Shown here piece by piece: positions 8,210 to 17,300 of a DNA stretch of 64,000 nucleotides. Position 1 is the stretch's first letter. Every line of letters begins with the position of its first letter. Under the pieces are notes generated by a model. The model made no database searches. It worked only from the letters and a program-made list of their open reading frames with translations, and had not been told where the DNA came from. A program made the position numbers and the translations under genes. Origin of the DNA: Candidatus Galacturonatibacter soehngenii (GTDB lineage Bacteria > Bacillota > Clostridia > Lachnospirales > Lachnospiraceae); NCBI RefSeq assembly GCF_008830185.1, contig NZ_WAGX01000003.1, forward strand, positions 282,535-346,534, written 5' to 3'.

Positions 8210-8950
8210 TTGAATGTATTTGAAGCGGTGAAACAGTCTGTTACCACCCGGCAGGCTGCTTCATTCTATGGAATCCGGGTGGGGAGAAACAGCATGGTCT
8301 GCTGTCCATTCCACAATGACCGCACGCCCAGCATGAAAGTGGACGGCCGCTTTTACTGCTTCGGCTGCGGGGCTTCCGGGGATGTGATCGACTTTGTCGC
8401 TTTGCTGCATGGATTGGGGAAACGGGAAGCTGCGGTCAGGCTTGCGGAGGACTTCGGTGTTTCCTATGAGAAATCCGGCAATGCGCCGCCAGATAGGAAG
8501 CGTCACAACAGGTCACAGCCCCGACAAAAATCAGCGGAGCAGAGATTTCAGGAAACGGAACGGTATTGTTTCCGGGTGCTATGCGATTATCTGCGTCTGC
8601 TGGAGCATTGGAAAACAGCATACGCCCCACAGCCGCAGGATGCCATCTGGCATCCTCTTTTTGTGGAAGCGTTGCAGAGGATAAGCTACACAGAATACCT
8701 TTTGGATATTTTGTTATACGGAGAAATAGAAGAAAAAGCGGCATTGATCGCCGCACAGGGAAAGGAGGTGCTGCGGCTTGAACAGCGAATTTCAGAACTT
8801 GCCGCCGGAAACGCAGGAAGCGGTCAAAAGGACGATGGACACAATGGAACCGGCGCAGACACCGGCAGAAATCCGGGAGACATTAGAGGGGACGCAGAAA
8901 GGCGGCGTGAAGAACAGCATCCGAAACTGCCTGACGGTGTTCCAGCGTGA
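8210..8950 (+). CDS. CHC2 zinc-finger DNA primase-like protein
   Basis: The start is a TTG at 8210 behind GGAGGGAG. The 246-residue protein has the primase zinc ribbon C32-x2-H35-x14-C50-x2-C53 (CPFH...YCFGCG) followed by GDVIDFVALLHGLGKREAAVRLAEDFG, as in DnaG N-termini. No TOPRIM catalytic domain follows. It may act as the template-recognition part of an element-specific replication apparatus. Its 3' end overlaps the VapE-like gene by 173 bases in another frame, and the SD of that gene lies inside this one. The two are surely co-transcribed. Confidence 0.85.
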   Translation: MNVFEAVKQSVTTRQAASFYGIRVGRNSMVCCPFHNDRTPSMKVDGRFYCFGCGASGDVIDFVALLHGLGKREAAVRLAEDFGVSYEKSGNAPPDRKRHNRSQPRQKSAEQRFQETERYCFRVLCDYLRLLEHWKTAYAPQPQDAIWHPLFVEALQRISYTEYLLDILLYGEIEEKAALIAAQGKEVLRLEQRISELAAGNAGSGQKDDGHNGTGADTGRNPGDIRGDAERRREEQHPKLPDGVPA

Positions 8951-10175
8951 CCCTCTGTTTCGTGGGGCGCTGCGCCTGAACCTTTTGACGGAGCAGATTG
9001 ACATTGTGAAACCGCTGGGCTGGGAGCGCACCAGTGCCACGCTGACCGACATGGACATGAACTACCTGCTTTTGTATCTGGAAGAAAACTACGGGCTTAC
9101 CAGCGAGAAAAAGGTGCAGAACGCCATCAAGATTGTTGCCAATGAAAACCGCTACCATCCGGTCAGGGATTACCTGAACAGCCTGCAATGGGACGGCACA
9201 GAGCGCATCCGTTACGCCCTGCATCACTTTCTGGGAGCCGATACGGACGAATACACCTATGAAGCCTTGAAACTGTTCCTGATGGGAGCCATCCGGCGGG
9301 TATTCAGACCGGGGAGCAAGTTTGAGGTCATGCTCTGTCTGGTTGGTGGTCAGGGAGCCGGGAAATCTACCTTTTTCCGGCTACTGGCAGGCAGGGACGA
9401 ATGGTTTTCAGACGATTTGAAGAAGCTGGACGATGAAAATGTGTACCGCAAGCTGCAAGGACATTGGATTATCGAGATGTCGGAGATGATCGCCACAGCC
9501 AACGCCAAGAGTATTGAGGAAATCAAGTCATTCTTAAGCCGCCAGAAAGAAACCTACAAAGTGCCGTATGAGACACATCCGGCAGACCGGCTGCGGCAAT
9601 GTGTATTTGGAGGGACGACCAACCGGCAGGACTTTTTGCCCCGTGACCGCACTGGCAACCGGCGCTTTCTCCCCGTGACGGTGTACCCGGAACGGGCGGA
9701 GGTTCACATACTGGACGATGAAGCGGCGGCGAGGGCGTATATCGAACAGATGTGGGCGGAAGCCATGACGGTTTACCGCAGTGGGAAGTATAAGCTGTCA
9801 TTCAGCATAGAAATGAACCGATACCTAAACGCCCACCAGCAGGACTTTATGCAGGAAGACACACAGGCTGGCATGATCTACGCCTATTTGGAGGACTACA
9901 CCGGCGACAGGGTATGTTCCAAGCAGCTTTATGAGGAAGCGCTGGGGAACTTAAATTCCCCGGCAGACTGGGAGACACGGGCAATCTGCGAGATTATGAA
10001 TACCGGCATTGCGGGCGGCATCATACAGGGCTGGGCAGCCTACAAAAGCCCGAAGCGGTATAAGAAATACGGTTCTCAAAAAGGCTGGGAGCGTGTCAAC
10101 CAAGCTCCGCCGGAGGGGGACGGTTTTCGAGAAATCACGGAAGAAGAAGCCCGGCAAATGGAACTGCCATTCTGA
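8778..10175 (+). CDS. Virulence-associated protein E (VapE)-type P-loop ATPase
   Basis: A TTG at 8778 follows the very strong site AAAGGAGGTG. The 465-residue protein has Walker A GGQGAGKST at residues 190-198 and downstream VapE features (WIIEMSEM, ETYKVPYETHPADRLRQCVFGGTTN, DRTGNRRFLPV). VapE-type proteins are primase-helicase partners of phages, satellites and integrative elements. Together with the CHC2 protein and the repeats directly downstream it could drive replication of an excised circle. Non-ATG starts for both genes and the long overlap suggest a fixed expression ratio. Confidence 0.88.
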   Translation: MNSEFQNLPPETQEAVKRTMDTMEPAQTPAEIRETLEGTQKGGVKNSIRNCLTVFQRDPLFRGALRLNLLTEQIDIVKPLGWERTSATLTDMDMNYLLLYLEENYGLTSEKKVQNAIKIVANENRYHPVRDYLNSLQWDGTERIRYALHHFLGADTDEYTYEALKLFLMGAIRRVFRPGSKFEVMLCLVGGQGAGKSTFFRLLAGRDEWFSDDLKKLDDENVYRKLQGHWIIEMSEMIATANAKSIEEIKSFLSRQKETYKVPYETHPADRLRQCVFGGTTNRQDFLPRDRTGNRRFLPVTVYPERAEVHILDDEAAARAYIEQMWAEAMTVYRSGKYKLSFSIEMNRYLNAHQQDFMQEDTQAGMIYAYLEDYTGDRVCSKQLYEEALGNLNSPADWETRAICEIMNTGIAGGIIQGWAAYKSPKRYKKYGSQKGWERVNQAPPEGDGFREITEEEARQMELPF

Positions 10176-10184
10176 AAAGCCACC

Positions 10185-10369
10185 GGTTGACAGTTTGGTT
10201 GACGCTTCGGGTGACAGCCGGTTGACGGGGAAAAGCCTGATATTTGGGGCATTTCTCTCCTTTGTCAACCATGTCAACCAAGAAATAAAAGAAAAAGTAA
10301 AAAGTAATCATAGAGCGCCTATGGATTGTTTTCAAAGTCTTTTCTGCCGGTTGACACGGTTTGGTTGAC
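10185..10369. repeat. Iteron-like GGTTGAC repeats, candidate replication origin
   Basis: Eight copies of GGTTGAC (one degenerate, GGGTGAC) occur in 185 bases. Plus-strand copies start at 10185, 10197, 10209, 10220, 10349 and 10363; minus-strand copies cover 10264-10270 and 10273-10279. The first four are 11-12 bp apart, about one helical turn, so they face the same side of DNA. Between them lies an AT-rich stretch near 10280-10310. Position right after a primase/VapE pair matches the replicon layout of phage satellites. An origin is inference. Confidence 0.6.
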
Positions 10370-10445
10370 ATGGAGATAGCCTGCGGCTGTACACCTGCCT
10401 GACATTCCCTTGTCGGGCATATTTCATTTATGGAGGTAACTGCCT

Positions 10446-10631
10446 ATGGCAAAAAACAAAAACGAGAGCAATAACAAAAACAGCGGCACCCTGCTTACCG
10501 AAAAAGACGGCACCCAGTATTTTGTCATGGGGAAAGTCCGTATCAAGGTATCGGAGCATTTCGCACAGGATGGGAAGCCGCTTGACAGTCTGCTGGAAGA
10601 TGTGATCCAGCACGCTGCCGCCGCTTCCTGA
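10446..10631 (+). CDS. Transposon-encoded TnpW-family small protein
   Basis: This 61-residue protein starts at ATG 10446 behind GGAGG. It contains GTQYFVMGKVRIKVSEHFAQDGKPL, typical of the TnpW-type proteins that precede TnpX recombinases in Tn4451-like elements. Its function is unknown. It lies 107 bases upstream of the recombinase, separated by a hairpin. Confidence 0.7.
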   Translation: MAKNKNESNNKNSGTLLTEKDGTQYFVMGKVRIKVSEHFAQDGKPLDSLLEDVIQHAAAAS

Positions 10632-10660
10632 AAAAATACGGAATAACGACTGTCAATCAG

Positions 10661-10708
10661 CCCACGCTTATGATATACTTGTACCAGCGAGTATTGTATA
10701 AGCGTGGG
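10661..10708 (+). terminator. Hairpin upstream of the serine recombinase
   Basis: A perfect 11-bp stem (CCCACGCTTAT at 10661-10671 with 10698-10708) has a 26-base loop and is followed by TTGTTTCTTTT. It can act as a terminator or attenuator that limits recombinase transcription from upstream. A possible -10 (TATACT) lies in the loop. The motif CCACGCTTAT also occurs near the element's left end (1173-1182). Confidence 0.55.
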
Positions 10709-10738
10709 TTGTTTCTTTTAGACGGAGGATTTTTAACC

Positions 10739-12361
10739 GTGAAACAACCATACAATACAACGATTTATAACACTGCACTATATTTGAGATTGAGCCGTGA
10801 CGATGAATTACAGGGGGAAAGCGGCAGTATCCAGACCCAGCGCATGATGCTTAGGCAGTATGCCGCAGAGCATGGGCTGACCGTTGTAGACGAGTACATT
10901 GACGACGGATGGAGTGGGACAAATTTCGAGCGTCCAAGTTTCCAAAGGATGATTGATGACATCGAGGACGGGAAAATCAACTGCGTTGTCACAAAGGACT
11001 TATCCCGTCTGGGAAGAAACTATATCCTGACCGGTCAGTACACGGAAATCTATTTCCCCAGCAAGGGAGTACGCTACATTGCCATAAATGACAATGTGGA
11101 CACAATCAACGGAGAAAGTGAGCTCGCACCGTTCTTAAACATCCTGAATGAAATGCACGCCCGACAGACCAGCAAAAAGGTCAAGGCTGCCATGCACACA
11201 AGATTTGCCAATGGCGCACACTATGGAGCCTATGCACCGCTGGGCTATGTAAAAGACCCGGACAAAAAAGGTCATCTTCTAATCGACCCGGAAACACGCT
11301 GGATTGTAGAGAAGATTTTTGACCTTGCCGTACACGGGAGGGGTGCCGCCAGCATTACACGGATTCTGGTGGAAGAAAAAGTACCTACCCCCGGCTGGCT
11401 GAACTATGAAAGATATGGGACTTTCGCCAATATCTACGCCGGTGCGCCCGCAGAAAAAGCCTATGCGTGGACGATAGCACAGGTCAAGAGCATTTTGAAA
11501 GAGGAAACCTACATCGGTCACAGTGTTCACAACAAGCAGAGCAACATTTCATTCAAGAACAAGAAAAAGGTGCGGAAGCCGCAGGAAGAATGGTATCGTG
11601 TGGAAAATACCCACGAAGCCATCATTTCCGAAGAAGTGTTCCAAAAAGTTCAAGAGCTGATTGCAAGCAGACGCAGGAAACGCAGAAACGGTACGACACA
11701 GATTTTCGCAGGATTGATAAAATGTGCAGACTGCGGATGGTCTTTAGCCTATGGGGAAAACAAGCAGAATAAGAACCCATACGGGTACTACCATTGCAGC
11801 AAGAACGGACAGGGATTACGCCAGTGTTCCATGCACTATATCCGCTATGATGTACTGTATGCCTATGTGCTTGCAAGACTGCAATACTGGTCTATGATGG
11901 TACAGAAAGACGAGGACAAGCTGCTGAAACGGCTGCTCAATGCCAGCGACAGGGAAAGAAACTCTGCGAAGAAAAAGCAGGCTGCGGAGCTGAAAAAGGC
12001 AGAGAAGCGTAAAGCCGAGGTTGACGGGCTGTTTGCTAAAATGTATGAGGACTGGTCTGCCGGACGCATAACCGAGTATAACTTCAATATGCTGTCCGAG
12101 AAGTACCAGAACGAGCAAAAGGAGCTTGAAACAAAAATAAGACAGCTTCACGAAACGATGGAAGCCGCCGTACAGACCGCAGCGGATGCTGAAAAGTGGA
12201 TTGCCCTAATGAAACAGTATGTCAACCCTGTGGAGCTGACCGCAGAACTTCTGAACACTCTAATTGAAAAAATAACCGTCCACGAAGCTGTCAAGGGCGA
12301 GGACGGAAGCCGTGAGCAGGAAGTAGAAATCTACTACCGCTTCATCGGCAAAATCGACTGA
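10739..12361 (+). CDS. tnpX: TnpX-like large serine recombinase
   Basis: The GTG at 10739 lies 8-9 bases after GGAGGAT; an upstream in-frame ATG at 10670 sits in the hairpin and is less likely. The 540-residue protein has the resolvase fold with catalytic Ser19 (YLRLSRDDE), the GSIQTQR and TKDLSRLGRNY motifs, a recombinase domain, a zinc ribbon (CADCGW...HCSKNGQGLRQC) near residues 340-375, a coiled coil and a DUF4368-like C-terminus. It catalyses excision and integration of the element without a tyrosine intermediate. The gene ends 41 bases from the right end. It appears intact. Confidence 0.95.
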   Translation: MKQPYNTTIYNTALYLRLSRDDELQGESGSIQTQRMMLRQYAAEHGLTVVDEYIDDGWSGTNFERPSFQRMIDDIEDGKINCVVTKDLSRLGRNYILTGQYTEIYFPSKGVRYIAINDNVDTINGESELAPFLNILNEMHARQTSKKVKAAMHTRFANGAHYGAYAPLGYVKDPDKKGHLLIDPETRWIVEKIFDLAVHGRGAASITRILVEEKVPTPGWLNYERYGTFANIYAGAPAEKAYAWTIAQVKSILKEETYIGHSVHNKQSNISFKNKKKVRKPQEEWYRVENTHEAIISEEVFQKVQELIASRRRKRRNGTTQIFAGLIKCADCGWSLAYGENKQNKNPYGYYHCSKNGQGLRQCSMHYIRYDVLYAYVLARLQYWSMMVQKDEDKLLKRLLNASDRERNSAKKKQAAELKKAEKRKAEVDGLFAKMYEDWSAGRITEYNFNMLSEKYQNEQKELETKIRQLHETMEAAVQTAADAEKWIALMKQYVNPVELTAELLNTLIEKITVHEAVKGEDGSREQEVEIYYRFIGKID

Positions 12362-12381
12362 CCTTTCTTTTTTTCAAGCAA

Positions 12382-12401
12382 TATCTTTAATTAAGGGAAA
12401 C
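12382..12401 (-). repeat. Right terminal inverted repeat of the element
   Basis: The minus strand begins GTTTCCC and ends TTAAAGATA, matching the left end at 18 of 20 positions. One base (12402) separates it from the GGA at 12403-12405 where host sequence resumes. Confidence 0.85.
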
Positions 12402-12402
12402 G

Positions 12403-12969
12403 GGACTTACTTATCCTGACATTGATAACATAATCTTATTAAGTGAATTATTTTGTGTTACCATTGATAGTTTATTGAAAGAGGATTCTGCTTGTTCGAA
12501 GGTTTCAATTGTGTCACAAAGTACAGATAAAGAGGAATTGATTGAATTTTTGCTTGAGGCTGGAAGACGCACCTATGCAGGAAAAGGAGCAGAGGTAGAA
12601 GTATCTTTAAGACCTGGTTCGCATGATTTGATGTATGAAAAAGGTAAATTAAAGTATATGGACTCTTATGTTGGTGGCGAACGTTTTGTAGGAGAAGAAG
12701 TTTTATTTCAAGACGAAGTTCCAGTATGGTCAATGAATTATGCGGGAAGAACGTTAGAAGATTCCTTTTCAGGTGACTTTCTAAAAGAAGCATTGTTACT
12801 TCGCTCATGTAAGAAACCATATCGTGGACCTGATATTTATACCAATGGAAGCTATACGTACCATTGTAATGTTACTGGTGATTTTACATGGTTTCAAGGA
12901 AGCGAAGAAATTTTTTATGGAAATTTAAAAGTATATGAGTGTATTTTTCATGGTGGTATCGTAAGATAA
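12403..12969 (+). pseudogene. 3' fragment of the XRE regulator with DUF5680-like sensor domain
   Basis: Frame restoration at 12403 gives GLTYPDIDNIILLSELFCVTID, the second half of an XRE helix-turn-helix domain. A C-terminal domain follows (LIEFLLEAGRRTYAGKG..., SYVGGERFVGEEVLF) that I recognise as DUF5680-like. Joined to 1019-1132 the intact gene would encode about 226 residues. The fragment has an internal TTG at 12475 but no convincing ribosome binding site, so expression is doubtful. Precise excision of the element would restore the gene. Confidence 0.88.
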
Positions 12970-12971
12970 CA

Positions 12972-13019
12972 AACACGCTTTAAAATCAATGGCTAACGCC
13001 ATATATTTTAAAGCGTGTT
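12972..13019. terminator. Bidirectional terminator
   Basis: A perfect 15-bp stem (AACACGCTTTAAAAT with its complement) has an 18-base loop. T-rich sequence follows on the plus strand. It serves the convergent XRE fragment and the aminotransferase gene. Confidence 0.85.
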
Positions 13020-13025
13020 TTCTTT

Positions 13026-14126
13026 TTATTTTTTGATAGTATCTAAAATACATTCTAAAAGCTCATCATTCTTTGCTGGATGCATAAAACAAAATCGAAA
13101 GAACTTATTGCTTAAAAATGGAAAAGTAGAACAATCCCTAATCATTAAACGCTTTCGAATGGCAGCATCAAAAATATCTTGCGATGTGAGATCTTCTTTT
13201 AATATCTTAATCAAAATAAAGTTTGCGCTAGGTTTGTAAGTATGAATGTTTTCTTGCTTGCTTAATATATTATAAATTCGTTTTCGTTCTGAAGAGATTA
13301 ACTGTTTGGTTTCTTTCATATAATTAGTATCCGTAAACATAATGGCTCCTGCAACCTCCGCAAGACTATTAATGGTCCAAGGATTTTTTCTTTTATTAAT
13401 TTCCTTGATTAAGTCTAGATTCCCCGTTATTGCATAACCAAGTCTTAATCCAGGGGCAGCAAAAAATTTAGAAATTCCTCTCAATATAATAAGATTGTTA
13501 TAATAATAAGAGAGCGGAACACTATTGATTTCTTCCATATTATCAGCAAACTCAACATAAGTCTCATCTATCATAACAAAAATATCATGCTGCTTACAAC
13601 GATCTAAAATCAAACGCATCTGATTTACCGTAATAGCAGAAGAGGTTGGGTTATTGGGATTACAAAGAACAAGCAAATCGATTCCTTCGTGCAAGTGAGA
13701 AAGAAAATCTTCTATATTAATTTGAAAGTCCATTTTTTCATCCAAAGGATAATAAAGAGAAGTGCCGCCGCCAAGTGATATTTCTCTTTCGTATTCTGAA
13801 TAAGTAGGACCAATAACAAGTGCTTTTTTAGGATGCTTGATTTGTATAAAGAGGGAAATTAGTTCTGTTGAACCATTTCCTACAATTACTTGTGAGTAAT
13901 CACACCCAGCATATGAGGCAATACATTTTCGAAGAGACGTGTATTCTCTATCAGGGTAAGTGGTAATGGCATCAATTTTATCCGAAAGAGTCTTTCGTAA
14001 AAGAGGAGAGACACCCAAAGGATTTACATTAGCACTAAAACTTGTTATTTCTTCTTTTTTAATTCCATAGATTGCTTCGATTTTTTCTAAATCGCTACCA
14101 TGAAAATGATCGGTATGTCGTATCAT
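13026..14126 (-). CDS. CobD/HisC-like PLP-dependent aminotransferase
   Basis: The 366-residue fold-type I PLP enzyme opens HFHGSDLEKIEAIYG and FSANVNPLGVSP, as in threonine-phosphate decarboxylase CobD. The PLP lysine is in GISKFFAAPGLRLGYA and the aspartate/tyrosine pair in MIDETYVEF; NPNNPTS is also present. CobD makes the aminopropanol arm of cobalamin, but no cobalamin genes are nearby, so a histidinol-phosphate or other amino-acid aminotransferase role is equally possible. It stands alone, with AAAGGAG before the ATG. Confidence 0.8.
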   Translation of the reverse strand: MIRHTDHFHGSDLEKIEAIYGIKKEEITSFSANVNPLGVSPLLRKTLSDKIDAITTYPDREYTSLRKCIASYAGCDYSQVIVGNGSTELISLFIQIKHPKKALVIGPTYSEYEREISLGGGTSLYYPLDEKMDFQINIEDFLSHLHEGIDLLVLCNPNNPTSSAITVNQMRLILDRCKQHDIFVMIDETYVEFADNMEEINSVPLSYYYNNLIILRGISKFFAAPGLRLGYAITGNLDLIKEINKRKNPWTINSLAEVAGAIMFTDTNYMKETKQLISSERKRIYNILSKQENIHTYKPSANFILIKILKEDLTSQDIFDAAIRKRLMIRDCSTFPFLSNKFFRFCFMHPAKNDELLECILDTIKK

Positions 14127-14233
14127 AAAGCTCCTTTCTGGTTGCAGTCAGTTGTAGGTGTGCTGTAACCAAAGCTTGCAATATAAGCAAAACTTGTCAA
14201 ATAGATAAAGTAAGTCGTAAAATAAGTCGGATA

Positions 14234-14263
14234 TTGCACGAACTACGATTATAGTGTTATAAT
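14234..14263 (+). promoter_or_regulatory. Promoter of the DUF5717 operon
   Basis: TTGCAC and TATAAT are 18 bases apart. The predicted transcript starts near 14270, about 78 bases before the first GTG. Confidence 0.6.
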
Positions 14264-14347
14264 TATTATATCTATTTTATAACAAAAAGCAACAGTGACA
14301 TTCAGTCATTTCGGGCAAACAAATATTACGAAATAACTAAAGAGCGG

Positions 14348-17300
14348 GTGAAGGATTTGCGTGAACGAGTAGAGGAACTAGGACGAGGAGATTTTAAAAT
14401 TAATATACCTAAAATTGAGATTTCTACACCATTAATTGAGATAGATCTTAATGTAGATGAATATTACGAGGGATACTTTTCGCTTAAGAGTTTAAATGCT
14501 CATAAAATGAAAGGTATGATCTATACCTCTACCTATCGCATGCAATGTTTGAATACACAGTTTAAAGGAGTAGAAGCAAAGATAATGTTTCGCTTTACGG
14601 CGAAAGGAATTTGCGAGGGGAGTAGTGTAAAAGGGAATTTTTACATCATTACGAATGGAGGAGAATTTACACTTCCATTTATCATTAACATAAAAAAGAA
14701 AGAAATCCATTCTTCCATTGGTAAAATAAATAATTTATTTCATTTTACCAACTTAGCTGCATCGAATTGGAATGAAGCATTTGAAGTATTTCAATTACCT
14801 GAATTTAGAAATATCTTCATTAATAACGACAAAAGATATGAAACACTATATTTGGCACTTACTTCAGGAGCTATCATTACAAAACAGTGTATGGAAGAGT
14901 TTTTAGTTGGGATACATAAGAAAAGCCCAATCTTGCTTCACATAAATGAAGCGAGCAAAAGTTTTTATGGACTTGATTGTAATGAAAAGGAAACTATCAT
15001 TATTCAAAAGAGTGGTTGGGGATATGTACATATAAAAGTGTCTTGTGATTGTGACTTTATTGAAGTGAATAAAGACGCTATTACAACCGATGATTTTATA
15101 GGGAGTACCTACTCTTTGGAGTATTACATAAAAAAAGAAAAGTTGCATAGTGGAACGAATTATGGAAGGATATGCATAAGTTGCATTAACAATGAAATAG
15201 TATACGAAATTACTGCAACCACCACTAGCAAACATCAAGAACAGCATATACAAAAGACGCAGAAAAAAATTCAAAAAGAAAGTATGCTGGCATTGGTGAA
15301 TCTTTATATTTCCTACCGATGTAAAAAGACAAACACAAATCCATGGGCAAAAGAATGTATGGGGTATATAAATACCCTTCTTAAAATTGACCCAGATAAC
15401 ATTCAGTACAAATTATTAAAGGCTCAACTGCTAAATATTCAAAAGAAAAGCTACGAAGCTTATGAGATTATTAAGGAATATAGTAAAAGTAAAAAAGAAA
15501 TAAAAGAAGATGCCAAGCAATATGCCTATTACTTATATTTAACTACCTTTTGGAACAAAGACTCAAGGTACTTACATAAGATTACAGAGGAAGTGAGAGG
15601 CATTTACAAAAAGCAAAAAGAATGGCAGATTTTATGGATACTATTATACTTAGATGAAGCACTACACTTAGATCAAGTCGCTAAGTTAAATAGGATTGAA
15701 GAACAGTATTTTCATCATGGAAACAGCCCGATCATGTACGTAGAAGCTTATCGTATTATGAAGTCGGATGTATTTTTAATAAAAAAACTTGGTAAGTTTG
15801 AAATACAAGTTCTTTTATGGGCGGTTAAAAATAAAGTCCTTACAAAAGATGTTGCATTGCAAACTGCATTTCTTGTTGCCAAAGTTAAAGAATACAATCC
15901 TATTTTATTTTATATTCTGTCCTATGCTTACGAAGAATTTCATGAAAAAGAAATTGTAAGTGCTATATGTAGAATCTTAATACTTGGTAACAAAACAGAG
16001 GAAGAAATTTTTAAATGGTTTCGTTTGGGAGTGGAACAAGATGTAAGAATTACAAGATTATATGAATATTACATGTACTCTATTCCTATGAACTTTAATG
16101 AAACAATTCCAAAGTCAGTTTTAATGTATTTTGGTTATCATAATAATTTAGACTATAAAAAAAGCGCACTTTTATACGAACGAGTGATTAAACAAAGAGA
16201 TATATATCCAGAAATATTTCAAAATTACAGACGCTCCATTGAAGAGTTTATGCTTGAGCAGCTTATGTTAAAACGCAACAATGAAAAACTAGCATTTATA
16301 TATGATACAATGCTATCACTTAATAGTATTACGCAAGAGCTTGCAAATGCTATATCTGAAATTATATTTGGATATGAATTGTATTGTGAGAACCCTAAAA
16401 TAAAAAGTGTTTCAGTTGTTCATAAGCATTTGAAGCAAGAAATGATATATCCAATCATAAATGGTAAGGCATACATACAACTATTTACAAAAGATTATGC
16501 GATATCATTTTTAGATCAAGAAGGGAATAGATATGTATTCTCTATTTCCTATCAAATTAAAAATTTAATGGATGAAGCCTTTTATATCAAAAAGTGTTAT
16601 GATTTTGATGTGAAAAACAAAAACATAAGATTTAATATTTCTCAAAGTCTTATTTCCAGTAATTTGATTACAGAAAGTGATTTGAATAATTTAACGGAAA
16701 TCCTATTAGATAAAGAGATAAATGATAGCTATAAGGTTTATTTAAGAGGAACCATTATAGGATTTTGTTATGAGCATGAAGATGAAAGTTTAATTGAATA
16801 TGTAACAAGCCTAGATTTAACGCAGGTAGACTGCTTACAACGATCAAAAGTGATAGAATATTTTATTCTAAACGGAATGCATGAAAGAGCCTTTAAAGAA
16901 GTGTGTACTTATGGTTATCAACATATAGCCTTAAAGCATCTTATTAAATTAGTAAGCAGGTTAGTAGACCAATTTAATTTTGAGAAGAATGAAGTTCTAC
17001 TGGATTTGGCGATTCATGTATTCAATGAGAAAAAATATGATGATAATATATTAAAATATTTAATATTATATTTTAATGGGTCGATAAATAAAATGAGAGA
17101 TATTTGGAAAGCAGCTTATCGATTTGATGTAGATGCTTATGACCTGGCCGAAAGAATCATCCTTCAGGTTCTATTTACAAATGAATATATCGATGAAACG
17201 GATACTATTTTTGAATATTATTATAAAAAGGGATCTAAGTCTCAGATAGCAAAAGCATTTTTAACCTATCACGCATTTTTATTTCTAGTTTCTGACCAAA

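Larger units (their letters stand above)
1133..12402 (+). mobile_element. Integrated Tn4451-like mobilizable element (serine-recombinase type), about 11.27 kb
   Basis: The boundaries are defined by three independent observations. The XRE/DUF5680 reading frame is broken exactly at 1132/1133 and restored at 12402/12403. The sequence GGA occurs at both junctions (1130-1132 and 12403-12405). The ends carry 20-base inverted repeats matching at 18 positions. A TnpX-like large serine recombinase is the last gene, as expected for Tn4451/Tn5397-type elements. Cargo is a two-component system with an ABC exporter; the replication-like genes CHC2 and VapE are also present. The relaxase is only a remnant and no conjugation genes are present, so self-transfer is unlikely. 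Base composition is visibly more GC-rich than the flanks. Confidence 0.88.

Noticed and set aside
9523-10277. Minus-strand open frames inside the VapE gene
   Set aside because: They have no ribosome sites and mirror codon structure of the real gene; they are shadows in GC-rich DNA.
12475-12969. Stand-alone 164-residue gene from TTG 12475
   Set aside because: Frame extends upstream to 12403 and joins the fragment at 1019-1132, so it is the 3' half of a split gene.
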